A stretch of DNA of 64,000 bases, taken from assembly GCA_947625255.1 (NCBI GenBank), contig CANQNT010000007.1:80558-144557 (forward strand). Direction: 5' to 3'. The notes beneath the pieces were generated by a model. That model did no database searches, was not told the origin of the DNA, and saw nothing but the letters and a program-made list of their open reading frames with translations. The translations under genes were made by a program, and so were the position numbers. This document shows positions 50,929 through 61,175 of this stretch, piece by piece; position 1 is the first letter of the stretch, and every line of letters begins with the position of its first letter. This DNA is from an uncultured Acetatifactor sp. (GTDB taxonomy: Bacteria; Bacillota; Clostridia; Lachnospirales; Lachnospiraceae).

Positions 50929-53580
50929 CTATTTAGCCTCGTACCAGTTCTCCCCGGTATGCAGATCCACCTCCAGAGTCACCCGCAAATCTGCCGCCGA
51001 GCGCATATGATCCGTCAAAATCCTCCGTACTTCCTCTTCCTCGTCTTTCCAGGTCTCGATCAACAGCTCATCATGCACCTGAAGGATCAGCTTGGACTTT
51101 AGCCCCGCGTCCCGCAGAGCTTTCCAGACATGGATCATGGCAATCTTGATAATATCCGCTGCCGTTCCCTGAATGGGTGAATTCATAGCCACCCGTTCTC
51201 CAAAGGAACGCTGCATAAAGTTCGAAGAAGAAAGCTCCGGCACCGGACGTCTCCTGCCAAACATGGTCGTCACATAGCCTTTTTTCCTGGCATCCGCCAC
51301 TTGTTTCTCCAAAAATTCCTTCACCTTGGGATAGGTCGCAAAATATTGCTCAATATATTCCGCCGCTTCCTTCTTGCTGATGCTCAGATCCTGACTTAAG
51401 CCAAAGGAACTGATGCCGTAAACAATGCCGAAATTCACGGCCTTGGCGTTGCGGCGCTGCAGATCCGTCACCTCTTCAAAGGGCGTGTGAAAAACCTTGG
51501 AGGCCGTGATCCGGTGAATGTCCTGATCCATGTGATAAGCCTCGATCAGCTGTTCGTCTCCTGACATATGGGCCAACACACGCAGCTCAATCTGGGAATA
51601 GTCCGCGTCCATGAATTCGCAGCCTTCTCTTGGCACGAAAACCTTGCGGATCCTCCTGCCCAATTCCATCCGCATGGGGATGTTCTGCAAATTGGGTTCT
51701 GTGGAACTGATGCGGCCCGTGGCCGTAATGGTCTGGTTGAAATTCGTATGAATCCGCTTATCCGCCCCGATATAGGCTGCCAGACCATCGGCGTAAGTGG
51801 ATTTCAGCTTGGTCAGGCCCCTGTATTCCAGAATATCATTGACAATCGGATAATCCGGGGCCAGCCGTTCCAGCACCTCCGCCGCCGTGGAGTAACCGGT
51901 CTTTGTTTTCTTGCCGCCCTTGATCTTCATTTTTTCAAACAAAACCTCACCCAACTGCTTGGGTGAATGAATGTTAAACTCCGTTCCCGCCTGCCTGTGA
52001 ATGGATTTCTCCAATTCCTCGATCCGGGCTATCAACGCGTCGCCGTAAGCTTTGAGCTCGTCCGGCTTCACCTCCACGCCTTCCCGTTCCATATCATAAA
52101 GCACCAGGGACAGCGGCATCTCAATCTCACGCATCAGGAAGTCCATCCCCGTTTCTTTCAGACGCTCCTCCAGCTTGACGGAAGCCTTACGATTGACATA
52201 GGCCCCATAGCACAGATACCGCGCCAGCTCCTCCGGCTTCTCCTCCCGGGCCTTGGATAGCGTGCGTTTTCCAAACACCTCCCCATAACCGGGAAGCGTC
52301 AGGCCCAGTTGCTCCTTTGCAATCGCCTCCAGGTCATAATCACTTTTCAAGGGATTAAGCAAATATGCGCCGATCAAGGTGTCAAAATAATGGTCCGTGT
52401 CCTGACAGTCCAGCCAGCCATAACATTTTTTCAAATCAAAGCCTGCCAGGGGAGCTCTTGCGGAAAAAGCCAACAGTGCCGACCGCAAAGTCTCGGTTTC
52501 CGAATCCTCCGCCAGATAAGCGGCCGTTTCGTCCTCCGACAAAGACACGCCCACTCCCAACAGACGCCCCTCCTCAGTCGCCATCCACAAACCGCAATAG
52601 GAAGAGCCTGCCGCGCCCTTTTCCCCGGCATTCTCCAAAAGCCCAATCACATCCTCCACATGGGAAAGGTTCTTGAAGCCTGCCGCCAGCGCATCCGCAT
52701 CCGAAGCCTGGCTTTCCGTAAATCGGCCAAGCATGTTTTTAAATTCCAATTCCTTAAAGACAGCATACGCCTGGGGCGTGAAAAAGTCCTCTGCCCTGGC
52801 TTCCTCATAGGGCAGCTCCAACGCGCAGTCCGTCTTAATGGTGGCAAGCACCTTGCTTAAGTCCGCCAGCTGACGATTTTCCTTTAAAGACTCCCGAATG
52901 GACTTCTTGCCGATTTCCTCCACATGAAGATAGATATTTTCCAGGGACCCATATTCCACCATCAGCGAAATGGCGGTCTTTTCCCCAATCTTGGGCACGC
53001 CGGGAATATTGTCCGAGGCATCCCCCATCAGGGCTTTCAGATCAATGAACTGGGCAGGGGTTACCTGATAAGCCGCCAACACATCCGCGGCATAATAGTC
53101 CTCAATCTCCGTCCGTCCCTGTTTCGTCTTAGGAATCCGGATTTTGATCCGATCCGTGGCAATTTGCAAAAGATCCCGGTCCCCGCTCACCAGGGACACC
53201 TCCAGACCCGCTTTTTCCGCTTTTCTGGCCAATGTTCCCAGAATATCGTCCGCCTCCAGCCCTGCCTGCTCCATGATTACCACGCCCATGGCACGCAGAA
53301 CCTCCTTTATCTTGGGCACCTGCTCCCGCAGCTCCTGAGGCATGGGCTTTCTGGTTCCCTTATAAGCCTCGTAGATTTCATGTCGAAAAGTAGGCGCGTG
53401 TACGTCAAAGGCCACCGCCAGATATTGGGGCTTTTCCTCATCCAGAATTTTAAACAAAATATTTAAAAACCCATAGATCGCATTGGTATGAAGCCCCTGG
53501 GCATTGGTCAGATCCGGCACACCGTAAAACGCCCGGTTCAAGATACTATGTCCGTCCACCAAAACTAACTTTTCATTCAT
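50929..53580 (-). CDS. polA: DNA polymerase I
   Basis: LVDGHSILNRAFYG...MDADYSQIELRVLAHMSGD...RRNAKAVNFGIVYGISSFGL...LQVHDELLIE. Confidence 0.97.
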   Translation of the reverse strand: MNEKLVLVDGHSILNRAFYGVPDLTNAQGLHTNAIYGFLNILFKILDEEKPQYLAVAFDVHAPTFRHEIYEAYKGTRKPMPQELREQVPKIKEVLRAMGVVIMEQAGLEADDILGTLARKAEKAGLEVSLVSGDRDLLQIATDRIKIRIPKTKQGRTEIEDYYAADVLAAYQVTPAQFIDLKALMGDASDNIPGVPKIGEKTAISLMVEYGSLENIYLHVEEIGKKSIRESLKENRQLADLSKVLATIKTDCALELPYEEARAEDFFTPQAYAVFKELEFKNMLGRFTESQASDADALAAGFKNLSHVEDVIGLLENAGEKGAAGSSYCGLWMATEEGRLLGVGVSLSEDETAAYLAEDSETETLRSALLAFSARAPLAGFDLKKCYGWLDCQDTDHYFDTLIGAYLLNPLKSDYDLEAIAKEQLGLTLPGYGEVFGKRTLSKAREEKPEELARYLCYGAYVNRKASVKLEERLKETGMDFLMREIEMPLSLVLYDMEREGVEVKPDELKAYGDALIARIEELEKSIHRQAGTEFNIHSPKQLGEVLFEKMKIKGGKKTKTGYSTAAEVLERLAPDYPIVNDILEYRGLTKLKSTYADGLAAYIGADKRIHTNFNQTITATGRISSTEPNLQNIPMRMELGRRIRKVFVPREGCEFMDADYSQIELRVLAHMSGDEQLIEAYHMDQDIHRITASKVFHTPFEEVTDLQRRNAKAVNFGIVYGISSFGLSQDLSISKKEAAEYIEQYFATYPKVKEFLEKQVADARKKGYVTTMFGRRRPVPELSSSNFMQRSFGERVAMNSPIQGTAADIIKIAMIHVWKALRDAGLKSKLILQVHDELLIETWKDEEEEVRRILTDHMRSAADLRVTLEVDLHTGENWYEAK

Positions 53581-53643
53581 TTTTTTCCCACCTTAACGCA
53601 ACATAAGCCCCGCGGAATGCTACAACACTCCGCGCGGCTGGTT

Positions 53644-53979
53644 TCAGTTCAATATGATCCACATAACGCCGATTCCAATGGCCGTCATGGAAATAATCTC
53701 CAAAATCGCTCCCAGAGAAAGGATACTGTTGTTCCAATTGATCCGGGCCTGGGCCTCCTGCATGAGCTTGTTGAGCTCCTTCTGCAGGTCAAAGGCGCTT
53801 CCCTCTTCCAGCCTGACCATGCCTTCCTTGACAAGAAACTGAATCACCAACTCCTCCTTGCAGTCCTTGCAAGCGTCATAATGGTCTTTGAAGCGGCTCA
53901 GGGTAAGAAAATCCAATTTTCCGTCAATAAAATCCGGAATCAGCTTTTCAAACTGCTTACACTCCATCGGATGATCCAT
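53644..53979 (-). CDS. Small zinc-finger (zf-HC2-like) membrane protein
   Basis: MECKQFEKLIPDFIDGKLDFLTLSRFKDHYDACKDCKEEL plus C-terminal TM. Confidence 0.7.
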   Translation of the reverse strand: MDHPMECKQFEKLIPDFIDGKLDFLTLSRFKDHYDACKDCKEELVIQFLVKEGMVRLEEGSAFDLQKELNKLMQEAQARINWNNSILSLGAILEIISMTAIGIGVMWIILN

Positions 53980-54500
53980 TACCGCGCCTCCCTTCGCTTT
54001 CGCCGCATCCTCCCAAGGCACCACTTTTCCGTCAACACACAAAGCAGGAGTCCAAAGCTCCCTCCGCCGGTATCCAACAGCACATCCAGGGGATTCCCGT
54101 CTCGTCCCGGCACAAACATCTGATGACATTCATCTACCGCGGCCGACAAGCACACCCACAAAACCACCAGAAGATACAATCCTTTTCCTCGTTCTTTCCA
54201 TTGTCTCCATAAAATATAGACCAGAATCCCCAGCAGGGCATATTCACTGAAATGGGCAATTTTGCGCACCGGATGCTCGAAATACCGCACCATGCTATGA
54301 ATCATCGCATCCGACCAGTGCTTTCTGGCCACCGCGTTATAAACCTCCACACACGTTTCCGTGACTTTCGTACTCAAATGCCCTGACTCTTCTCCGTCCT
54401 GATCCGAGAAGGAAAAAATGAGGCAATATAAGCCAATCATCAATATTCCCGTGATCACGCTGATCCCTATTCGCCTACGCCGCCTCATCTTCTCATCCAT
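53979..54500 (-). CDS. VanZ-family protein
   Basis: RKIAHFSEYALLGILVYIL...DECHQMFVPGRDGNPLDVLLDTGG. Confidence 0.9.
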   Translation of the reverse strand: MDEKMRRRRRIGISVITGILMIGLYCLIFSFSDQDGEESGHLSTKVTETCVEVYNAVARKHWSDAMIHSMVRYFEHPVRKIAHFSEYALLGILVYILWRQWKERGKGLYLLVVLWVCLSAAVDECHQMFVPGRDGNPLDVLLDTGGGSFGLLLCVLTEKWCLGRMRRKRREAR

Positions 54501-54619
54501 ACAAAGCTGCTTCCCCTGTCTTTCTTTTTTGATTTTGCGAACTCCATCTCAGAGCTTACCCCTGCCCGTTCAGGCGCTTTTTTTCATACCAGGCCAGACG
54601 CTTTTCGGTACCCCCGTCA

Positions 54620-55666
54620 TCAGCTTTCAGACGGCAGGATAAACATGGCATCCCCAAAGCTGAAGAACCGATACCGTTGCTCAATGGCCTCCTGATAGGC
54701 GTTGAGCACATGCTCTCTGCCCGCCAGCGCGCTGACCAGCATCACCAGGGTGGACTCCGGTAGGTGGAAATTGGTAATCAATCCGTCCAGGACACGGAAT
54801 TGATAGCCGGGATAAATGAAAATCTCCGTATTATCACACCCGGCATGAACCGTTCCGTTTTCATCCGCCGCGCTTTCCAGGGTGCGGCAGCTCGTGGTGC
54901 CCACGCAGATCACGCGGCCTCCCCGGCATTTGGTACGGTTAATGATCTTTGCGGCTTCCTCCGTCACCTGGTAATATTCCGAGTGCATATGATGCTCCAG
55001 TACGTTTTCTTCCTTGACCGGACGAAAGGTGCCCAAACCCACATGGAGGGTCACATAGGCGATTGCCACGCCCTTGTCCTCAATCTGCTGCAGCAGCTCC
55101 TTTGTAAAATGCAGACCGGCCGTAGGCGCCGCCGCGGAGCCCTCGTATTTGGCATAAACGGTCTGGTAGCGACTCTTATCCTGAAGCTTGTGGGTAATAT
55201 AAGGCGGCAGGGGCATCTCCCCCAGACGATCCAAAACCTCTTCAAAGATTCCCTGATATTCAAAACGAATGAGCCGATTGCCCTCCTCCACGACCTCCAG
55301 GACCTCCGCCCGAAGCATTCCGTCCCCAAAAGTCAATCGGGTTCCCGGGCGACATTTTTTGCCCGGCCGCACCAGGGTTTCCCAGACATCGTTCTCCCTG
55401 CGCTTCAGCAAAAGCACTTCAATATGGGCTCCCGTGCCCTCTCGCCGGCCCAGAAGCCTGGCCGGGATCACCTTGGTATTATTCAGCACCAGACAATCTC
55501 CCGGCCTCAAGAAATCCGCGACCTCCCGAAACACATGGTGGGACACCGCCCCGGTACGCTTATCCAGCACCAGGAGCCGGGAAGAAGAACGATCCTCCAA
55601 CGGATCCTGGGCGATCAGCTCCTGGGGCAGATCGAAATAAAAATCTGACTTCAGCAAAGTTTCCAT
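54620..55666 (-). CDS. queA: S-adenosylmethionine:tRNA ribosyltransferase-isomerase
   Basis: [29 protein letters not shown]...[14 protein letters not shown]. Confidence 0.96.
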   Translation of the reverse strand: METLLKSDFYFDLPQELIAQDPLEDRSSSRLLVLDKRTGAVSHHVFREVADFLRPGDCLVLNNTKVIPARLLGRREGTGAHIEVLLLKRRENDVWETLVRPGKKCRPGTRLTFGDGMLRAEVLEVVEEGNRLIRFEYQGIFEEVLDRLGEMPLPPYITHKLQDKSRYQTVYAKYEGSAAAPTAGLHFTKELLQQIEDKGVAIAYVTLHVGLGTFRPVKEENVLEHHMHSEYYQVTEEAAKIINRTKCRGGRVICVGTTSCRTLESAADENGTVHAGCDNTEIFIYPGYQFRVLDGLITNFHLPESTLVMLVSALAGREHVLNAYQEAIEQRYRFFSFGDAMFILPSES

Positions 55667-55681
55667 GCAGCACAATCCTTC

Positions 55682-57106
55682 CTACCGTGCATCTTCCACA
55701 AAGGCCCGATAGCCGCGATAGGTTTCATACACGTCCGCCTTGCTTGTGGCCTCCCAGGGAGCGTGCATGCTCAACACGGCCACACCGCTGTCAATAACAT
55801 TCATCCCGTAGCGGGCCAGAATATAAGCGATGGTGCCGCCCCCGCCCAGATCCACTCTGCCCAGCTCCGCCGTCTGGAAATGAACGGACCTGTCACTGTA
55901 AATCCTGCGGATCTGCGCCAGATACTCCGCATTGGCGTCATTGGAACCGGACTTGCCCTTGGAACCGGTGAATTTATTTAACACCATACCGCCGCCCAGA
56001 TAAGCCACGTTTTTCTTATCAAAGCTGCCGGCAAAGCCGGGATCGAAAGCGCTGCTTACATCGGAAGAGAGCATATTGCTGTGGGCCAGGCACCTGCGCA
56101 GATTCAGCTCCGTATATTCTCCGCACAGATTCATGACCTCGGCCACTGTGTTCTCAAAGAACAAGGACTGCATGCCCGTAGCGCCCACGGAACCGATTTC
56201 CTCTTTATCCACTAAGATACAGCATATGGTACGCCGGGTCCGGGCCGTATCCAGCATGGCCATCATGGAAGTATAGGCACAGACTCTGTCATCCTGGCCA
56301 TAGGAAAGAATCATGCTGCGGTCAAATCCGGCCTCCCTGGCTTTACCGGCGGGGACCACTTCCAACTCCGCGGAAATAAAGTCCTCCTCATCCATGCCAT
56401 ACTGTTCCTTGAGGATGCCCAAAACTCCCGCCTTTACGGCTTCCTTTGCTTTCTCCTTCTTGCCGTCGGCGTTCTTGTCCTCCGCCTTTTCTCCGATGCG
56501 GATCGGGCGGTTGCCGACGATAATATCCAGCGCCTCTCCCTCGATCACCTTAAGCGCTTTTTTCTCCAGCTGTTCCTGGGAAAGATGAATCAAAAGATCA
56601 GAGATGAAAAACACGGGATCATCCTCGTCCTCTCCGATATTCAATTCCACGGTGGTACCGTCTTTCTTCACGACCACTCCGTGCAAAGCCAAAGGAATGG
56701 TCACCCACTGATATTTCTTTACGCCGCCATAATAATGGGTATCCAGATATGCAAAGCCGCCATCCTCATACAAAGGATTCTGTTTGATATCCAGTCTGGG
56801 GCTGTCGATATGAGCGCCCAGAATATTCATGCCCGCGCTCATGGGCTCCTCGCCGATCTGGAACATGGCAATGGTCTTATTCATGCACACGCTGTAAACC
56901 CTGTCCCCCGTCCTCAAGGCCTTTCCCTGCTTGGTCAAGGTCTCCAGCTCCTGATACCCTGCGGCCTCGACCGCGTTCACAATCTGGTCAATGCACTCCC
57001 GCTCCGTCTTCCCATGATCCAGAAAGGCCCGGTACCCGGCACACAACGTTTCCAATTCCGCCAGCTGCGCTTCCTCATAGGTTTCCCATATATTCTTTCT
57101 CTCCAT
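55682..57106 (-). CDS. M18 family aminopeptidase
   Basis: MNILGAHIDSPRLDIKQNPLYEDGGFAYLDTHYYGGVKKYQW...DKEEIGSVGATGMQS. Confidence 0.92.
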   Translation of the reverse strand: MERKNIWETYEEAQLAELETLCAGYRAFLDHGKTERECIDQIVNAVEAAGYQELETLTKQGKALRTGDRVYSVCMNKTIAMFQIGEEPMSAGMNILGAHIDSPRLDIKQNPLYEDGGFAYLDTHYYGGVKKYQWVTIPLALHGVVVKKDGTTVELNIGEDEDDPVFFISDLLIHLSQEQLEKKALKVIEGEALDIIVGNRPIRIGEKAEDKNADGKKEKAKEAVKAGVLGILKEQYGMDEEDFISAELEVVPAGKAREAGFDRSMILSYGQDDRVCAYTSMMAMLDTARTRRTICCILVDKEEIGSVGATGMQSLFFENTVAEVMNLCGEYTELNLRRCLAHSNMLSSDVSSAFDPGFAGSFDKKNVAYLGGGMVLNKFTGSKGKSGSNDANAEYLAQIRRIYSDRSVHFQTAELGRVDLGGGGTIAYILARYGMNVIDSGVAVLSMHAPWEATSKADVYETYRGYRAFVEDAR

Positions 57107-57155
57107 CTTGAATCAATCCTCCCGATGCTGTTTTTCCTGTATTACAATTCCAATC

Positions 57156-59576
57156 TTACTGCCGCAGTTCAATTCCCATCTGCTGCAGTCCGTTCAAAAT
57201 CTTCTTCATGGCAGCGGACACGTCGCTTTCCTCCAGTGTGCGGTCCTGGGCACGGAATGTGATGGAATAGGCCACGGACTTATAGCCGGGCTTAATCTGG
57301 CTCCCTTCATAAATATCGAACAGCGCATAGCTCTCCAGAAGCTTTCCGCCCCTCTGCTCGATCATTTTCTCAATCTGTCCCACCAGAATGTCCTTAGGCA
57401 CCACCATACTGATGTCACGGCTCACCGCCGGGAACCTGACAATACCGGTGTATTTGCGGTCAAAAGTGGTAAACGGCATGATCGCCGGCATATCCAGAAC
57501 GGCCACATAAGCCTTGGTTCCGATCTCATACTGATCCAGGACATCCGGATGCACCTCGCCCAGATAACCTACCGTGGCGTTTTCATACCGGATCAGTGCC
57601 TGCCGGCCGGGATGCAGGAAAGGCTTGCCCGCGTTGGGATCATAAACGGCCCTCTTACGCATTCCCACGCTGTCGAAAAACTCTTCCGCCACGCCTTTCA
57701 GGGTGAAGAAATCACCCTCTCCATAGAAACCCAGAGTAAACTGCATCCTCTCCTCCGGCAGCTCCGTCAGCGGCAGGGCCTTGGGCAGATAGATATTGCC
57801 CAACTCGTAGAGCTTGACGTTCTTATTTCTGCGGTTGTAATTGGTCGCCAGGCTGGTCAGCATACCGTTTATGGGCAAGGTTCTCATAATGGAGAAGTCC
57901 TCTCCCAAAGGATTGGAAATGGTCACGGTACGGCGCAGCACATCGTCCTTCGGCAGGAGCAGCTTGTCGAATACCTTGGGACTTTCAAAGGAATAACACA
58001 TTCCCTGGGAAAATCCGCAGTATTCCGCGATATCCCGTGCCTTTTGCTCAATGCGCAGCTTATAGGAAAGCTTTCCCGTGGTGGCCTCGCCGTTGGGCAG
58101 CGTCGTGGGAATCTTGTCATAGCCATGGAAACGGGCCACTTCCTCCGCGAGATCCGCGTACCCTGCCAGATCCTGACGGAAACTGGGAGCGATAATTTCA
58201 TTGGAAGCCTCGTCATAAACCAGATCCTCTCTCCGGAAAATGGCCAGCATCTCTTCTCTGTCCACGTCCGTTCCCAACAGACTGTTAATGCGTACCGGAT
58301 CAAAGGGAATCCTGCGCGGCTCTTTCAATGGCTTCTTCACGTCCACCATGCCGCCTACCACTTCACCGCAGCCTAACTCCTCGATGAGCTGGCAGGCACG
58401 ATGAATGGCCGCCTCCGCATTGGCGGGATCCAGACCTTTTTCAAAGATACCGGAGGCGTCGGTGCGAAGTCCCAGCCTCTTGGCGGATTTTCTGATATTG
58501 GGGCCGTTAAAGGTAGCCGCCTCAAACAAAACAGTGTGTACGTCATTGGTGATCTTGCTGTTTTCACCGCCCATGATGCCCGCGATACCGATCTCTTTCT
58601 CCGCATCACAGATCATCAGCACGTCCTTATCCATCTTACGGACCTGGCCGTCAAGGGTCTGGAACACATCCCCGTCCTTGGCGCGGCGGACAATGATCTT
58701 GCGGCCCGCCACGGTATTCAGGTCATACGCGTGCATGGGCTGACCATATTCCTCCATCACATAATTGGTGATATCCACCAGATTGTTGATGGGACGGATG
58801 CCGCTGGCCGCCAGGCGTCTTTGCATCCACTCAGGCGAAGGCGCGATCCTGATATTCTTCACCACTCTCGCGCAGTATCTGGTACAAAGATCCGTATCCC
58901 GCACCTCTACCTGCACATAATCATGGGCATCTTCTTCATTTCCGCAGACCTTTTCCGCGGGAGGACAAAACGGCTTGCGGAATGTGGCCGCCGCTTCTCT
59001 GGCAATTCCCAGCACACTGTAGCAGTCCACCCGGTTGCTGGTGATTTCATATTCAAAAACCGTGTCCCGCAGACCCAGGATTTCCACCGCGTCCGCGCCG
59101 ACGGGCGTGTCATCCGGGAAAATATAAATCCCCTCTTCCGGAGCTTCCGGATACATATCCCGATTAGAACCCAGCTCCTCAATGGAACACATCATTCCGT
59201 TGGAAGCAACGCCCCGCAGCTTACCGGCCTTGATCCGGATGCCATTTTCCGGAAGCGGACCTCCGTCATGGCCTCCCGCCACCTTGCCGCCGTCCAAAAC
59301 CACCGGTACCTTATTGCCCAGCATCACATTGGGCGCGCCGGTAACGATCTGAATCGTCTCGCCGCCAATATCCACCTGACAGACAATGAGTTTGTCGGCA
59401 TCGGGATGTTTGTCAATGGAAAGGACCTGTCCTACCACAATTTTTTCCAGATTTTTATCCAATCTTTCATAGCCTTCCACCTTGGTGCCGGACAAGGTCA
59501 TGGCATCACAATATTCCTGATCGGTACAATCAAGATCCGGCACATATGCTTTAATCCATGATAACGCTGTATTCAT
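57156..59576 (-). CDS. pheT: Phenylalanyl-tRNA synthetase beta subunit
   Basis: KIVVGQVLSIDKHPDADKLIVCQVDIG...GIAGIMGGENSKI; upstream pheS. Confidence 0.97.
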   Translation of the reverse strand: MNTALSWIKAYVPDLDCTDQEYCDAMTLSGTKVEGYERLDKNLEKIVVGQVLSIDKHPDADKLIVCQVDIGGETIQIVTGAPNVMLGNKVPVVLDGGKVAGGHDGGPLPENGIRIKAGKLRGVASNGMMCSIEELGSNRDMYPEAPEEGIYIFPDDTPVGADAVEILGLRDTVFEYEITSNRVDCYSVLGIAREAAATFRKPFCPPAEKVCGNEEDAHDYVQVEVRDTDLCTRYCARVVKNIRIAPSPEWMQRRLAASGIRPINNLVDITNYVMEEYGQPMHAYDLNTVAGRKIIVRRAKDGDVFQTLDGQVRKMDKDVLMICDAEKEIGIAGIMGGENSKITNDVHTVLFEAATFNGPNIRKSAKRLGLRTDASGIFEKGLDPANAEAAIHRACQLIEELGCGEVVGGMVDVKKPLKEPRRIPFDPVRINSLLGTDVDREEMLAIFRREDLVYDEASNEIIAPSFRQDLAGYADLAEEVARFHGYDKIPTTLPNGEATTGKLSYKLRIEQKARDIAEYCGFSQGMCYSFESPKVFDKLLLPKDDVLRRTVTISNPLGEDFSIMRTLPINGMLTSLATNYNRRNKNVKLYELGNIYLPKALPLTELPEERMQFTLGFYGEGDFFTLKGVAEEFFDSVGMRKRAVYDPNAGKPFLHPGRQALIRYENATVGYLGEVHPDVLDQYEIGTKAYVAVLDMPAIMPFTTFDRKYTGIVRFPAVSRDISMVVPKDILVGQIEKMIEQRGGKLLESYALFDIYEGSQIKPGYKSVAYSITFRAQDRTLEESDVSAAMKKILNGLQQMGIELRQ

Positions 59577-59634
59577 GATATCTGATTCCTTTCTCTTTCT
59601 CCATTCTTACGGCTTCAAACGCGTTTCCGGGCTC

Positions 59635-60654
59635 TTAAAACTGCTTTAAGAAGCGAATGTCATTCTCATACAGAAGACGCATATCGTCAATCTCGTATTT
59701 CAAAAGGGCGATACGCTCCAGCCCCACGCCAAAGGCAAAGCCTGTATAGGCATCGGGATCAATCCCGCTCATCTCCAGGACATGAGGATGCACCATGCCG
59801 CAGCCCAAAATCTCGATCCAACCGCTGCCCTTACAGAAACGGCACCCTTTGCCTCCGCACTTAAAACAGGAAACATCCATCTCCGCGCTGGGCTCCGTGA
59901 AAGGGAAATGATGGGGCCGGAACTTCACTTTCGTCTCCTCCCCGAACAGCTCTCTGGCGAATTCCGCCAACGTACCTTTCAAGTCCGCAAAAGTAATATG
60001 CTTATCGATGACCAGTCCTTCTACCTGATGGAACGAAGGCGAATGGGTAGCATCCACCTCGTCCGCGCGGAACACACGGCCGGGAGCGATCATACGGATG
60101 GGCAGCCTGCCCTTCTCCATCTCGTGTACCTGGGTTCCGGAAGTCTGGGTGCGCAGCAGAATGTTTTCCGTGACATAAAAGGTATCCTGTTCATCCTTGG
60201 CCGGATGATCCGCCGGGATATTCAGCGCCTCAAAATTATAGTAATCCGTTTCCACGTCCGGTCCTTCCACCACTTCATATCCCATGCCCACGAAAATACG
60301 TTCAATCTCTTCCAGGGCGATGGTATTGGGATGTCTGTGCCCGATTTCCGCCTTTTTGGCGGGCAGCGTCACATCGATCACCTCCGACTTCATCCGGGCG
60401 TCCCGCAGGGCGCGTTCCGTTTTCATACGCGCTTCCTCCAGTACCCGCTCGATTTCCTGGCGTGTCTCATTTACCCATTGTCCCACCTGCGGACGCTCTT
60501 CCGGCGGCACCTCTTTCATGGACTTCAACACGTTGGTCAGCTCACCCTTTTTTCCCAGGATGGCCACCCTGATTTCATTGAGCTTTTCCGTGGTGTCGCT
60601 GCCTGCGATCTGCTGCAGCGCCCGCTCCTTGATCTGGTCTAACTTCGCTTTCAT
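59635..60654 (-). CDS. pheS: Phenylalanyl-tRNA synthetase alpha subunit
   Basis: GHRHPNTIALEEIERIFVGMGYEVVEGPDVETDYYNFEALNIPADHPAKDEQDTFYV. Confidence 0.97.
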   Translation of the reverse strand: MKAKLDQIKERALQQIAGSDTTEKLNEIRVAILGKKGELTNVLKSMKEVPPEERPQVGQWVNETRQEIERVLEEARMKTERALRDARMKSEVIDVTLPAKKAEIGHRHPNTIALEEIERIFVGMGYEVVEGPDVETDYYNFEALNIPADHPAKDEQDTFYVTENILLRTQTSGTQVHEMEKGRLPIRMIAPGRVFRADEVDATHSPSFHQVEGLVIDKHITFADLKGTLAEFARELFGEETKVKFRPHHFPFTEPSAEMDVSCFKCGGKGCRFCKGSGWIEILGCGMVHPHVLEMSGIDPDAYTGFAFGVGLERIALLKYEIDDMRLLYENDIRFLKQF

Positions 60655-60733
60655 TTTCCCCGTTCCTTTCCTAAAGGTTTGCGGAGTGGCGTATAACCGC
60701 CTGGGAACACATTTCGCGCCTCAACCTTACGCG

Positions 60734-61110
60734 TAAAAAATCCCTCACTGCTCGCACAGTAAGGGACGAAATTGCTCCGCGGTACCACCCCGATTCCCAT
60801 CCTTTGATGGGCGACTCAAACGCGTAACGAGCGTCTCACGTTCCGGAATAATGAGTTCTCCTGACATAACCCTTTCAGAAAACCGTTCCTCCGAACGGCT
60901 CCGGTGCGAAATTCAGGACTTCATCCACGCTTAAGGAAGCTTCCAGCCAACGGCTTCCCCTCTCTGTAAGAGCATGAGTCCCTACTGAACACCCTCAACG
61001 CCTTTTCTCTTTCTGAATATCGGGATGGCGCGTTTCCCGCACCATCCCATACCAACAGCGGATGCTCTTTTCGACACATCCAATAATATCTCATTCTATT
61101 AATTTCCTCC
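60734..61110 (-). promoter_or_regulatory. T-box leader of pheST with terminator
   Basis: Minus strand ATCGGGGTGGTACCGCGGAGCAA core, terminator TCCCTTACTG...CAGTGAGGGA plus T-run; candidate TTC specifier in GTGTTCAGTAGG. Confidence 0.88.
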
Positions 61111-61175
61111 CCGTTTGTCAAGTCCTTTCCCTCTTTTTATATAAATTTTAGTTCCCGAATTTAGTTCCCGGGCCA

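Noticed and set aside
57108-59561. Plus-strand ORFs of 422 and 386 aa opposite pheT
   Set aside because: Shadow ORFs of pheT.
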